Positions 45,095 through 56,749 of a stretch of 64,000 nt of DNA are shown here, piece after piece (the stretch's first letter is position 1; each line of letters starts with the position of its first letter). The translations under genes were made by a program, and so were the position numbers. Below the pieces are notes generated by a model. It worked only from the letters and a program-made list of their open reading frames with translations. It made no database searches and had not been told where the DNA came from. The DNA comes from Paguma larvata (Eukaryota > Chordata > Mammalia > Carnivora > Viverridae), in assembly GCA_030068075.1 (NCBI GenBank), contig CM057835.1:36197715-36261714 (forward strand), read 5' to 3'.

Positions 45095-45172
45095 TTAAGT
45101 CAAATGCAAAATTTTAAAATATATATATATAAATATACAAAGATCATGAAAATTATTCCAATCCAGTTTCAT
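45095..45172 (-). other. uORF 2 in the GALNT1 leader (25 codons)
   Basis: It starts at ATGAAACTGGATTGG and ends at a TAA that is in the GALNT1 frame, 6 bases before the main ATG. The start context is weak (C at -3). Confidence 0.7.
45100..45147 (-). other. uORF 3 in the GALNT1 leader (15 codons)
   Basis: It starts at ATGATCTTTGTATAT, overlaps uORF 2 in another frame, and ends at a TGA 11 bases before the main ATG. Weak start context (T at -3). Confidence 0.65.
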
Positions 45173-45188
45173 CAGATATCACGTTCAT
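45153..45188 (-). other. uORF 1 in the GALNT1 leader (11 codons)
   Basis: ATGAACGTGATATCTGATGA starts three bases into the exon and ends at TAA after 11 codons. It has G at -3, the best context of the three upstream starts. Confidence 0.75.
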
Positions 45189-45209
45189 AACCTATAGAGA
45201 CAAAAAGAA

Positions 45210-45340
45210 AAAAAAGATTACCTTAAAATATCAGAACCTTAAAAATGACCTGAAAGATTAATTTAACATGCACCTGAAATTTTACTATTCAGAGTAAGTT
45301 TAAAAATTAGGCTTAAAAAACACCTGTAAAATCCATAAAA
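45210..45340. other. Intron upstream of the first coding exon, no recognised feature
   Basis: Apart from the acceptor region, nothing recognised. Confidence 0.35.
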
Positions 45341-45344
45341 ATTA

Positions 45345-45550
45345 ATACTGTCAAGAATGTACAAATAACGTCTACAAATTAATATATAACAATCTAATAG
45401 GAAAATGGGTGAAGAATATACACAAGCACTTTGCAGAAAGGAAACCCGAATAGCATATAAATGTGGACAAGTGCTCAATTCGGTATAATTAGGAAAATGC
45501 AAATTAGAACAACGGTGTGCTACTATCTCATATCCATCAAACACACAGGG
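45345..45550 (+). mobile_element. L1 ORF2 fragment, sense
   Basis: AGGAAAATGGGTGAAGAATA, AATGTGGACAAGTGCTCAAT and GGAAAATGCAAATTAGAACA are the L1 region also present at 16010-16370. Confidence 0.7.
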
Positions 45551-45559
45551 CTGAACTCC

Positions 45560-47090
45560 CTTCTATTCAATTGCTTTATTAAATGCTAAGCCATTAATTG
45601 CCACAGGAGTTTAAGAAACCAGTGATTCTCAGTCCATTCAGGTTCCCAGGTACTAAGGAGTAATATGAGTTCTCCTAGTACTGTACTATAGCAGTTCATT
45701 GGGCTATTCTTATCCGTCTGTCCCACTGAATCCCATTCTAAAAACACCACAGTCACCAGTCATTCAGAAACACTCATGGCAAGTATAATGGAGAAGAAAA
45801 GAGTATAAGATCCGAGACCTAGTCCTGGCTCTGACAGTAACTTTACAGACTTCTCTGATCTTTAGTGTCTATTACCCCCACCCTTGCCCTTCGATCTGTT
45901 TAAACACCATGAGAAAATGACTGAAAGAACTGTCACCAAAGTGGGAAAGTAATTTGGAATAGTCTAACCAGTAACACTTCTGTTACATAAGGAGCTCATC
46001 TTGGGGAGCTCTGGAGTAGTGTGAGGGACCTCAGAGAGGTCGGGGATCATTCTGATGAGCAGCTGACACGGAAGCTCAAAGGCCTATGTCACTGCTGATC
46101 AGGAGGGAGACAAGCCAAGTGTATTCAGATGAAGTGGATGGAAAAGACACACACTTTGTGCATGTGCCTCACAGTGAAAGCCAAATGAGCAGACATGCTC
46201 TGAAGAGCTCAATTAGAAAACTGAAGATGCCCAGTTGGGCTGATGGGCAATACAGCAGCTTCTTAAAGGGGAATTTTACATTCCATGATGGGCAGCAGTG
46301 GTATTTATTACCTGACCAATTCAGGACAGGCCAGTCAGTTTATCTATAAAAAAAGATATACAGAATAGTTCTTGCCTACTTCACAAGTTTGCTAGACAGC
46401 AACCTGAAAAGCACCCAAAAAATACTAAGTGATACTTATAAATGTAAAGTATTATTTGTGCTCTGTTCTCTCTGAGACCTTTGCTCTCTTGACTACATTC
46501 CTCCTTTCATCAAACCAACATTCCCTGACTACACAGTGAACAGGGATGTATGTTACTGTCATATGCTCGCCTCAAAACTGTACTTATTCAATCAATATCT
46601 GATACCGTGTCCCATGAGGTGAACAAGTACTGATAACTATGGTGACTAGGGTGGGGGAGAACCAAAGGTATTACAGTGCACAGTGTTGTAAAGCAATAGT
46701 TCTCTCCAGAGACGCTAGATAGATATAAATTTATACTTTGAGCTACTTTACATGAAAAGCTGTCTCCTTTGGTCACTGACAAAGCAAACAATCTGACTGC
46801 TAGTAGAGGATCCGGGATTCAAATGTAGCTTTATGTTCTCGAAAATCTGCTGACTGTGATTTGTTTTAAGGTTTATAGCCCACAATACTCCAGTGCAAAT
46901 CTCTGTTACTTTGTATTCATTCCTATTTGATTTTTCCAAGGTGGCACAATTAGATTAGAAAACTGAAGATGAAGTGGGTATGTATGTGCTGGGAGAAGAG
47001 GGGTATGGAGGAAGCAGGAGGTGTAGGGAGAAATGAGGATAAAGGAGAGGCAAAAAGTATTTGAGACCTTGGTTGAGGCAAAGTTTCCTT
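45560..47090. other. Upstream intron, about 1.5 kb with no recognised feature
   Basis: No repeat, exon or RNA gene was recognised. The 87-codon frame at 46086-46349 has no recognisable domain. Confidence 0.35.
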
Positions 47091-47099
47091 AGAACAGAA

Positions 47100-48335
47100 C
47101 AAAAAAAGTACAAATCATAAAATGATAACTTGGACTTCACAATTAAAATTTTCTCCAAAAGACAGTTAAGAAAACAAAAAACAAGTCATAGATTGGGAGA
47201 AAATATTTACAAATTATGTATCTGATAAATGACTTATATCCAGAATATATGAAGAACTCTCAAAATACAGTTTAAAAAACAAAACAAAACAATCCAGGGG
47301 GCGCCTGGGTGGCTCAGTCCAGTAAGCATCTGACTCTTGGTTTCGGCTCAGGTCATGATCTTCTGGTTCATGAGTTGGAGACCCACATTGAGCTCCGCAC
47401 TGATAGTGCAGAGCCTGCTAAGGATTCTCTCTCCCTCTCTTTCTGCTCCTACCCTGCTCATGCTCTCTCTCTCTCTCTCAAATAAGTAAATAAACTTAAA
47501 AAGAAAAAAAAAGAAAAAAGCCAATCCAGTAAAACAGACAAAAGGTTTCAATGGTCTTATCACCAAAAAAGCAGTACAGATGGTAAATGAGCACATGAAA
47601 AGATGTTCAACATCATTAGCTTTTAGGGAATTGCTAATTGAGAACACAATGAAACACCACTATGTGCCAATATATATGGCTAAAGGGAAAAAGAAAACTA
47701 CCAAGCGCTGGCTAGGAACTGCTGCAACTGGAAACTCTCATAATGCTGCCAGGGCAATGCGTAACGGTACAGCCTCTGGAAAAGCGGCAGTTTCTTCCTA
47801 CAAAAATCTTGCAATTCCGTCCTTGCTATTTACTTAAGAGAAAGGAAAACATATGTCTACACAAAGATCTGTACATAAATCTTTACAGCAGCTTAATCGT
47901 AATCATCAAAATCTGGACACAATCCAAATATCCATCACCTGGTACAAACTGCACCACACCGAACAGTGGAAGACTAACCCAGCAAACAGAAAGAACAAAC
48001 TCTTGACATATATGCAACCATTTGGGTGCATCTCAAAAGCATTATGCTAAGAGAAAGAAGTCACAAAAATGCTGTATACTGCATACTGCATGATTCCATT
48101 TATAGGGCAATCCGGCAAAGGCAACACTATGGACACAGAAATCAATCAGCGGTTGCCAGGGCTGTGAAGGAAAGTGCGAACTGCCTCAGAAGTGGTGTGA
48201 AGGAACTTGTGATAATGAAAGCATTCCAGGTCTTGCTGGTAGTGGTGGTCAGATGACGGTTCATTTGTCCAAACTTTAAAACTACATCTAAAAGGGGGAG
48301 TTGAATTCAACTTTAGTTCCCTTAAAAAAAAGATA
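47100..48335 (+). mobile_element. L1 ORF2/3' part, sense, split by a SINE
   Basis: GGACTTCACAATTAAAATTT, TCATAGATTGGGAGAAAATA, GAGCACATGAAAAGATGTTC and CAACTGGAAACTCTCATAAT are L1 phrases. The SINE at 47298-47521 divides the element and the L1 continues after the duplicated flank. Confidence 0.85.
47298..47521 (+). mobile_element. Can-SINE inside an L1
   Basis: GGGGGCGCCTGGGTGGCTCA head, CCACATTGAGCTCCGCACTG middle, AAGTAAATAAACTTAAAAAG tail. The flank CAATCCAG repeats at 47290-47297 and 47522-47529. Confidence 0.93.
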
Positions 48336-48339
48336 AATA

Positions 48340-48618
48340 TGGTGGGAATACATCAAAGAAACAATGCCAATTTCAGAAGAAGACAAATGGTATATATTTC
48401 CTCAAATGACACATACCAGAATTTATCTTGGAAATCACTTAAAGCTCAGTTTTTTCCCCAACAATCACAAATTAAAACCTTCCATCTGAAATGCATTTGA
48501 CTAATTTTTGTTATAAAATCACAATTAATATCAAAGTACAGTGATCAATTATATCAGCAAACTTCTGAGCCTACCCTATGTCATACTGTCGAGTTCTTCC
48601 AAAGATTCATCAGCATTT
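48340..48618. other. Upstream intron, no recognised feature
   Basis: Nothing recognised. Confidence 0.35.
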
Positions 48619-48638
48619 TCTAGGGTTAAATAATTATT

Positions 48639-48861
48639 CTTTTTTAAGTTTGTAATATTTTGAGAAAGAAAGAAAGACAAAGAGAGAGCACGTGCATGCA
48701 TAAGAAGTGCAGAAAGAGAGGGAGAGAGAGAGAATCCCAAGCAGGCTACACACTGTCAGTGCAGACCCCAACACAAGGCTAGAAGCCACAAACCGTGAGA
48801 TCATGACCTGAGCCAAAACCAAGAGTCAGATGCTTAACCGATTGAGCCATCCAGGCACCCC
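48639..48861 (-). mobile_element. Can-SINE with 19-bp target-site duplication
   Basis: TTTTTTAAGTTTGTAATATT tail side and GATTGAGCCATCCAGGCACC head side. The flanks CTAGGGTTAAATAATTATT (48620-48638) and CTAGGGCTAAATAATTATT (48862-48880) match at 18 of 19. Confidence 0.93.
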
Positions 48862-48884
48862 CTAGGGCTAAATAATTATTTTCT

Positions 48885-49290
48885 CCTACTGTTCATGCAT
48901 CTAATCAAGGCTCTCCGAAAATTTCAAGCCTAGGAAGAGAGTCTCAGCTCAACAGTCAGTATCTTTAGGAGAAAATGGAAGTTTCGTTCTCTCAGACCTA
49001 AAGCTTTAGACTTCTGGGTAGGGTGCAGTGGGTATCTCTCCTCTAACAGGAACACAGTATTCTCAGGCACCTAGGATCACTAACTTCGCATCGTACTGAC
49101 CCAACAGAGGTAGGAGAAATGGGCCCTTTCAACAGGTCTATTCACTTAATTTGTAGCTGGAACTTCTGTTAGAAACACTAAAGACTTAAAGACATGATAG
49201 TTATCCTCTAAAATAGTAAGGGGAGACTAAATTATTTTATGTACTAGTTACATATTCTACTCTATTTCTCAATCAGAGCTATATTCGAAC
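48885..49290. other. Upstream intron, no recognised feature
   Basis: Nothing recognised. Confidence 0.35.
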
Positions 49291-49294
49291 ATAT

Positions 49295-49530
49295 TCACTC
49301 ACTTATTAATTCATTCAATGCACACAAATTCAGTAAATATAAGGGATGTGTCAAATGCAGGGACTACACAAATAAACAAAATGCACACTCCCTGCCCTTA
49401 TGAAATCTGGAGTTGGCTCCAAGAAACCAGGTGTTAATCAGTCACATATACATAAATTTCAATGGTGATAACTGTTTTTGAAGGAAGCTACACAGCAATA
49501 TAAACAAATATCTGACTCTGTCAAAAAGGC
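49295..49530 (+). mobile_element. L2-like fragment
   Basis: TATTAATTCATTCAATGCAC, GTGTCAAATGCAGGGACTAC and CACACTCCCTGCCCTTATGA resemble the L2-type motif series seen at 5610. Confidence 0.5.
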
Positions 49531-49534
49531 TTCC

Positions 49535-50020
49535 CTATAGAAGACAGAATTTGAGAAGAAAATAACTACTTGGGACAGTGAGTAGCAAGGGCTCTCAGCG
49601 GGAAGGAGCCCAACACTGAAAGGTCAAAGGATCAAAGACAAAAGACGAGGAAACTGTGATTATGATAAAGCTGGAGCTGGATAAAACTGGGCAGATTCAA
49701 GAGATATTCAGGACAAATTCAGTGAGATTTAAGGATGAATTAGACAGGAGGAAATACTGGCTTATGCAACTGGATGCAGAGTGGTGACAGTCACAGAATC
49801 AGGGACCAACAAAAGAGGACAAGAGGGAGAAGCAAGATGGGAAGAAATCTAAGTTTGACTTTGGACATGTTAAGTATGAGGTAACCCTGATACCTTCAAG
49901 AAGACATATTAACCACAGCTAGGATACAAAAGTTTGAGGCTCAAAGGAGGGGTCTAAGGTAAAGATATACAGAGAGAAGCCCCTGTTCCTATGCAACTTT
50001 GTTAGGGCAGACAGACTTAA
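49535..50020. other. Upstream intron, no recognised feature
   Basis: Nothing recognised with confidence. Confidence 0.35.
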
Positions 50021-50029
50021 AAATTAAGG

Positions 50030-50510
50030 TGAAAAGTAATTTCTGTGGAGTGTAATTTCCTTCCTAGAGTGGGGCTGGACTTAGTGACTGGCTTCTAACC
50101 AACAGAATATGGTGGAAGTAATGGTGTGTGATTTCAAGGCTGGTCATAAAACACATTTCCTCCCAGCTTTCTGTCAGATCACACTATGGGAAAAAGCCAG
50201 CACTAATGTCAGAAGGATACTCAAGCATCCATAGGTCCACAAAGTAAGAAACTGAGCCTCCTACAGACTGCCCAGCATCTGTTACACCAGGCATGGAAGT
50301 GAACCCCTTTGGAAGTGGTCCTAATTAACCCTTTGGATGGCTGTAGCTCCTGCTGACATTGACTGCAACATCCAGAAAGATCTGGAGTCAACACCGCCCT
50401 GCTAAACTGCTCCTGCATTCCTGACCCAAAGCAAATACAATAGATATCTATTGTTTGGAGTCATTAACTTTGGAGCTAATTCATTATTCATCAATTATAG
50501 GTCTTCAACA
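50030..50510 (+). mobile_element. MLT1-type MaLR LTR, plus orientation
   Basis: The order is that of MLT1 LTRs: AGTGGGGCTGGACTTAGTGA, AAGGCTGGTCATAAAACACA, GGAAAAAGCCAGCACTAATG, CTGCTGACATTGACTGCAAC and CTAAACTGCTCCTGCATTCC. The poly(A)-side text TATCTATTGTTTGGAGTCAT follows. It is an old, solo-looking copy. Confidence 0.85.
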
Positions 50511-50599
50511 AAAAACAGGCCTAGAAAGAAAATTCTCCAATGAATAGTAAACATATTTAATGACAGAACTTCTCATGCATTTCTGTAACATGACTTAAT

Positions 50600-51340
50600 G
50601 TATCTTTACTTCAATTTGACATTATACTAGAGTCTAAGCAATAAGAAAAGGAATAAAAATAAGGGGGGGGGGAAGAGACAAAATTATCTGCAGACAGCAT
50701 GATTTGTATACAGAAACTCTAAAAGAAATCAACAGATAAGCTAATTCATGATTTCATCAAGGTTGCTGAATACAAGATGAACATGTAACATCAATCATCC
50801 TCCTGTATAGTTATAGTAATAACTAATTAAAATACATAAAAGAAAACAAATCAAATTCAAAATAGCTATAAAAACCCTAAGGTATCTGAGGATGAACTTA
50901 ACAAAGTATGTGCAAGACATACAAAAAACAAGGAAGCTTTACTGAGAGATAGATATAAGAGAACACCTGACTAATGGATATACTATGTTCAGTAAAGGAA
51001 AACAACAGTCTCTTCCCAAAATTAACCCATAAATTTAATATAATTCTAATCTAAACACAAAGGACACTTTTGGGGACTGGATGGATTTATAATAAAACAG
51101 AAGAACTGAAAACCATGTGGTTCTCCAAAACAAACCCGTATATATGTGGGAAACGACAGGTGCTACTACAAATCAGAGTAGAAAACTGGTACAGGGACAA
51201 ATGGCTTTCCATATGCTAAATAATAAATTTAGATCCTACCTTATACCATTAACAAAGTAAATGTGTGAATAGATAATAACTGAAGCCAAAGTTGTCAAAA
51301 CAAAGAGCAGCTTTACCTACTGGCTAAGGTAAGTATGGGG
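50600..51340 (+). mobile_element. Old L1 ORF2 fragment, sense
   Basis: AGACAGCATGATTTGTATAC, GAAACTCTAAAAGAAATCAA, GGTTGCTGAATACAAGATGA and TAGAAAACTGGTACAGGGAC are L1 ORF2 phrases in order. Confidence 0.75.
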
Positions 51341-51344
51341 CTCT

Positions 51345-52925
51345 GGTCCTTTAGTTTTTAATTTTATGGTTTCTGCTTCCTGTGAAGTGGTGTTTAGGTC
51401 AACATTTCTTCCACTGTCTTTGGGTTGTCAAGTGATTACTGACTAAAATTTGGCACTGAGAAGGTTCATTCACCAGCCAAAAACACAAACCAATTTGTAG
51501 GTATTAGCATACTCTCATTCTGAGTAGTGAACAAAAACTAGTTAAGAACCAGTCTAAAAATTCTGTATAAAATGATGTCCACACCTCCATACAAATTTGG
51601 ATATTCTCTTTCTCTGTTTTCCAGATGTTACCAAGTATATAGGTCAGGGGAACAAGTTTATCATTTGGGGTGCTCATGGCATAGACTCCTATAAAATTTA
51701 CTAGTATCCTAAATGGAATGTCAGTTTCTAAGGTGATAAATTGATTTAACCTTAGCAATACCTTTAAAAGTTAATATTTTTCCTAATTATAAAGTAATTT
51801 ATGTTCAATGCAAAGAATGTGGCAAACACAAAAAAGTAAAAGATACAAAATCACCTAGTTAAACACTATTCATCCCAGTTAAACCATACTACCAATGAGT
51901 TAAGGGTCCTCCCAGTCAGTTGGAATATAGTAAGTATGTCTTAAAGCAAGTTCATAGTGCCTATTTTGATTCAAACATCTTAATGTCTTTAAATGTTCTT
52001 ATCAGGGGGGAAAGAAAGAAATGTATATGACTATAAAGGGAATAGCAAGAGAGAACTCTGTGGTGATGCTATATTTTGATTTTGAGTAATATGCTCAACA
52101 GACATTTCTAACCCCACCCCACTCCAACCACTGAATATCAAGTCCTAGGCAACAACAAATGTTTTGTTATTTTAAAATAGCGTTGATAGTTACAACTATG
52201 TTGAATGCCACATATTGATTTACACTTAAAGAAAGACATAAAACAGATACAAACTGAGAGGGCTTTCTGGTTCATGATTCTGACCCTTGCTCTCCTTGTC
52301 TTCCCCCAAAGGTTTCTTCTGGTAATAGACCTAGCCCCCTCGGCCACGAGACAGTCAAATGATCTGGATAGGCCAACCACGAGATCTCATCCCTTGGCTT
52401 CTTAAGTCACAGGGCTAGAGGCTATGCATGTAGCTCTGCAGTCAACCACAATGCCCAACACATGGAGAAAGCTCACCTGCAGTCCATGAGTGGGCCCAAG
52501 CAGAGGCATCCAGAACAAAAGGTAGAGGGTCCTGATGGAAACCAAGCCCCTGACTCTTCCTTGGCTTCTACAAACATCAGCAATCCTTCTACTAATCACT
52601 TTTTCTGCTTAAGAGAGTTTGAAATCTGTTCCTGACACAACCAGAACACCTGGGATGTTGGCGGGGGAAGGGGGATGGGGGCGGAAGGAGGGTGGAGAAA
52701 GGAAGTGACCTATAGGTGAAATCAAGCAGGATCTGGCCCACTGATGAGGTTTCCCTCTGGTAGTTATAAACGATTGTACATTATTAGGCAAACTATACTA
52801 TTTGAAAAGATACCTTTTAATGCTCCAAATCACAAAACTTATCAAGTATCAAAGGTATGCATAAAATACAGCACTGAAATAAAGTATCACGATACAACAC
52901 ATATGTACACCCACCACCCAGTTTA
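51345..52925. other. Upstream intron, about 1.6 kb with no recognised feature
   Basis: No repeat, exon or RNA gene was recognised. Confidence 0.35.
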
Positions 52926-52943
52926 AGAATAAGAACATAATCT

Positions 52944-53115
52944 GGGACACCTGGGTGGCTCAGTTGCTTAAGTGTCTGATTCTTGATTTCAGTTTGGGTC
53001 CTATCTCATGGTTCTTGAGTTTGAGCCCCGCGTTGGGCTCTGCGCTAACAGCTCAGAGCCTGCTTGGGATTCTGTCTCCCTCTCTCTCTGCTCTTTATCT
53101 GCTAGTGTGTACACG

Positions 53116-53183
<68 letters not shown>

Positions 53184-53216
53184 AATAAACAATTTAAAGA
53201 GAGAGAGACTTTAAAA
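52944..53216 (+). mobile_element. Can-SINE with expanded (CA)n(CT)n stretch
   Basis: GGGACACCTGGGTGGCTCAG head, GTTGGGCTCTGCGCTAACAG middle, CAAAAATAAACAATTTAAAG tail. The TC stretch has grown into a (CA)n(CT)n microsatellite at about 53118-53180. The flanks AATAAGAACATAATCT and AAGTAAGAGCATTATCT resemble each other. Confidence 0.92.
53118..53180. repeat. (CA)n(CT)n compound microsatellite
   Basis: About 11 CA units followed by about 18 CT units within the SINE. Confidence 0.92.
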
Positions 53217-53627
53217 AAAAGTAAGAGCATTATCTTAAAAGTTCCCTCTCCAGTACTATCTCTCCCCCAGCTCCCCAAAGGCAACCTCTATTCCAAACTT
53301 ACCATTCTCTCTTTTCCTGATGGTTTTACCTTGATACAGCAATGCCTTCTTTTACATTTGTCTGTTTCTGAACTACTTATAAGTGGAAAAATCTGAGACT
53401 TGCGGCTTTCTTTTTTAATATCGAGTTCTGAGATCCATCCATATGTTGCATGTCATTACAGTCCATTCCACTACCAAACTGTACTCCACTGGCTTAGCAT
53501 ATCATGGTTTATCCATTCTATGCTTAACGGACATGTGGTTCTTTCTAGGTTTTCATTATCACAAACAGTACTGTTATGAACATTCCTAAACGTGTGTCCT
53601 AGCACACACGCACAAGAGTATTCATTT

Positions 53628-53860
53628 AGGGCAGGAGTTGCTAAACCATTTCTGCAAAGGGTAAGGTAGTAAGTATTTTAGGCTTTGCGAGACAGAAGGT
53701 CTCTGGTGTAACCATTCAACTCTGGTGCTACACCACAAAAGCAGCCATAATGACATATAAACAAGTAAGCATGACAGTATTCCAATAGAATTTTATTTAT
53801 GGACACTGAAATTTGAATTTTATATAATTTTCACATTACAAATTACACAATTTTTTTTTT
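53628..53860. mobile_element. hAT-type short DNA transposon
   Basis: AGTATTTTAGGCTTTGCGAG, GTGTAACCATTCAACTCTGG, AAAGCAGCCATAATGACATA and CAATAGAATTTTATTTATGG follow a common mammalian hAT-Charlie-type short element. The exact family name is not claimed. Confidence 0.7.
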
Positions 53861-54231
53861 ATCATTTAGAAATGTTAAAACTCTTTCTTAATTCATGAGT
53901 TGTCACCCCGATCTAGAGTACATACATACGGGTATTAGGTCATAGGGTATGCATATTTTCAATATGACTAAATATGACCAATTTGTTTTCCCAGGTGGTT
54001 GAAGCAAAAGAGTAAGCAAAATGAGAGCTCTAGATGTGTTACATCCTTGGCAACGCTTATTGATGTCAGACTTTCTTATTTTTTGACAATCTGGTGGGTA
54101 GTTGGTGTCTTAACGTAGTTTTAATTTGCATTTCCCCAGTGTCTCTGCCACTACTGGTCATTCCATTTCCTCTTCTCTTATGTACCTATGAAGTCTAGTC
54201 CAATATTCCACTCAGTGGGTTGTTTTGCCTT

Positions 54232-54348
54232 TTTTTCTTTTTTTTTTTTTTTTAAAGTAGGCTCCATGCCCAGCATGGAGCACAACATGGGGATCGAACT
54301 CACAATTTGGAGATCAAGACTTGAGCTAACATTAAGAGTTGGGTGCCC
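54232..54348 (-). mobile_element. Short old Can-SINE relative
   Basis: Long T run, AAAGTAGGCTCCATGCCCAG, GGGGATCGAACTCACAATTT, and GTTGGGTGCCCC head end. It resembles the short copy at 27350. The GGTTGTTTTGCC/GAGTTGTTTTC flanks look like a target-site duplication. Confidence 0.85.
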
Positions 54349-54946
54349 CTGAGTTGTTTTCTTTTTTCTGTTAGTTTGTAAAGACCTTTGTTGCAGTCTG
54401 GACTCTAATCTTAGGTCAATTACATATGCACTGCAAGAATATTTTCCCAATTTATACCTTGTCTTCTTAATAGGAGGTGCCTTTTGTGGTTCACATTTTC
54501 TATGTCTTAAGAAATTCTTCTCTATCCGGAGATCATTAATGTCACTTTCCTCCATGTGGATAACCAACTGTCCCAGTACAATGTATGGGGACCTTACTAA
54601 AGGTGTGCAATGCAAACTTTGTCATAAAACCAGTTTCCAGGTTTCTGTGTTCTGTTCTACTGGTCCATCTACCCCTACACCACATTGTTATCTTCTTATT
54701 ACAGCTTTATAATAATTCTTAATAGATGCTAAAGAAGTCTTCTCACCTTGTACTACTTGAGGGCTTTGGCTACTCTTGACCCACTGGCCTTCCTAACCTA
54801 TGACAACCATTTAATTGCCATAAATGAAAAAAAAACTCCACATACTGAAAAAAAAAAATCTAGTGGTTAAAAGAGTTTACATGTCCATGGTGGAAGAACT
54901 CTACTGTTCTGAGAAAGCAAATTAAAAATGATACAAGTCATAAAAA

Positions 54947-55549
54947 TAGAACTACCCTACAAGCCAGCAATTACACTACTTACGTATTTATCCAAGGGAT
55001 ACAGATGTGCTGTTTTGAAGGGGCACATGCGCATCAATGTTTATAGCAGTGCTATTAACAATAGCCAAATCACGGAAAGAGCCCAAATATCCATGAACTG
55101 ATGAATGGATAAACAAGATGTGGTATATATACACAATGAAGTGTTACTCAGCAATCAAAAAGAATGAAATCTTCCCATTGGCAACAACATGGATGGAACT
55201 AGACAGTATTTTGCTAAGGGAAATAAGTCAGTCAGAGAAAGACAAGTATCATAGGACTTTACTCATGAGGAATTTAAGATACAAAACAGAAGGGAAGCAA
55301 ACAGAATATAGAAACAGGGACGGGGACAAAATATAGGAGATTCTTAAATACAGAGAACAAACTGAGGGTTGCTGGAGGAGCTGTGGGTGGGGGGATGGCT
55401 AAATGGGTAAGGGGCATTAAGGAAGACACTTGTTAGGATAAACACTGGGTGTTACACACAGGGGACGAATCACTGGAATCTACTCCTGAAAACATTATAG
55501 TACTCTACACTAACTTGGATGTAAATTAAAAAAATAATAAATAAATAAC
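54947..55549 (+). mobile_element. 5'-truncated L1, 603 bp, with 17-bp target-site duplication
   Basis: Sense L1 3' end: CAATTACACTACTTACGTAT, ATGTTTATAGCAGTGCTATT, GTGGTATATATACACAATGA, CATGGATGGAACTAGACAGT and GGGTGTTACACACAGGGGAC. The tail is TTAAAAAAATAATAAATAAA. The 17-bp flank GATACAAGTCATAAAAA is identical at 54930-54946 and 55550-55566. ORF2 is cut and a few substitutions exist, so it cannot move by itself. Confidence 0.95.
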
Positions 55550-55569
55550 GATACAAGTCATAAAAAAAG

Positions 55570-56550
55570 AAGTTGGTGATAAGGAGTTCAACTTAAGAGC
55601 CATTTAAAAGAAAAATTCCAAAAATGTCTTATAAAATGACATCATTACTAAAATAAATGTATAGCACCAACTTTTATGTCCACTAAACTGTTGTTCCTTA
55701 AAAAAAAAAAAGTTTCAGTATTTTAGAGTGAGTTCATTCTATGCTTTCTGATATTTACTGAGTCTTGGCCAACTATGTTCTTGATACCATGTCAGGTAAT
55801 GCAGATGGTACTAGTCTGAAATGAATCACACCCTGGAAGCTCTTATCACACTGTCAAATACCAATCTCAGAGACACACCATTCACATTACAAAAGAGAAA
55901 CATCAACTCAGGAAACCTGACAGGAAAAAGACACACAGATAGGGAAGTTTCTAAACAGGCTTTATCAAAAGGCAATGTAAGATACTAAACTTTTCTGCAA
56001 CAAGATTTTCTTTATTTTTTTTTCTGTAGTTGTTTTGTTTCTGTCTTTCTTTTACCTAAAGCCGTTTAATGGCTTCCTACTGTTCTTCTAAAGAACCCTA
56101 TCACTGCAGGACCCATACCTGCAAGTTCTCACTAAAGAAATTCCATGGTCAAATAAGTTAGGAAAATGTTATATATTCTATACCCCCTGGGAGATTCATA
56201 CTGTTTATTACTGCCCTAAAGGTTCTGTGAAGTTCTGTAATAAAAAAACCTATTTCACTTAATTAACTCACAACTTCTCATTTTCAAGCATGGAACTTTC
56301 CCCATCCATTTTGTCTTTTTTGCATAACACAAAACAGGTTTCAAATAGCAATAGGTTAAGCAACAGATTGGTTTCAAATCCTGTAATCAGCCAATTTTTA
56401 AACTATGGGTTATTCTTTTTTCAGCAAAAATGTTTTTTCTGTGCACTTGCAAATCCCATTAAAGAGACTCCATCATGTTCACAAGGAAGATCTTCATAAG
56501 GTAAAGGTTAATTTTGTAATATTTAAATTTAACTATTTAAAGTTCATATT
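55570..56550. other. Upstream intron, no recognised feature
   Basis: AT-rich; nothing recognised. Confidence 0.35.
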
Positions 56551-56559
56551 TCTGTACCA

Positions 56560-56749
56560 ACCTTTTTTTTAAATAAATGTTTATTCATTTTTGAGAGAGA
56601 GCATGAGCAGGGGAGGGGCGAAAAGAGAGGGGGACAGAGGATCTCAAGAGAGCTCTGCACTGACAATAGGGAGCCCAATGTGGGGCTTGAACTCAAGACC
56701 TGTGAACTGAAGTTAGGACGCTCAACTGACTGAGCCACCCATGCACCCC
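56560..56749 (-). mobile_element. Can-SINE, diverged, minus orientation
   Basis: TTTTTTTTAAATAAATGTTT tail side and ACTGAGCCACCCATGCACCC head side. Confidence 0.9.

Larger units (their letters stand above)
45089..45191 (-). promoter_or_regulatory. GALNT1: GALNT1 5' leader part of the first coding exon, with uORFs
   Basis: The exon begins at 45191 after a good acceptor (pyrimidine-rich, ending TTTTTGTCTCTATAG). The 103-nt leader is AT-rich and has three upstream AUGs, each with its own stop before the main start. Earlier leader exon(s) and the promoter lie beyond the window's right edge. Confidence 0.8.
53225..54760 (-). mobile_element. Antisense L1 (3' region), with nested elements
   Basis: Reverse L1 text: CTCCCCAAAGGCAACCTCTA near 53270, CTGAACTACTTATAAGTGGA near 53368, CATATTTTCAATATGACTAA near 53951, GTGTCTTAACGTAGTTTTAA near 54105 and TACAGCTTTATAATAATTCT near 54700. 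A DNA transposon fragment (53628) and a short SINE (54232) lie inside it. Confidence 0.75.

Noticed and set aside
54178..54615. 145-codon minus-strand frame
   Set aside because: It runs through an antisense L1 and a short SINE; the Lys-rich end is the translated T run.
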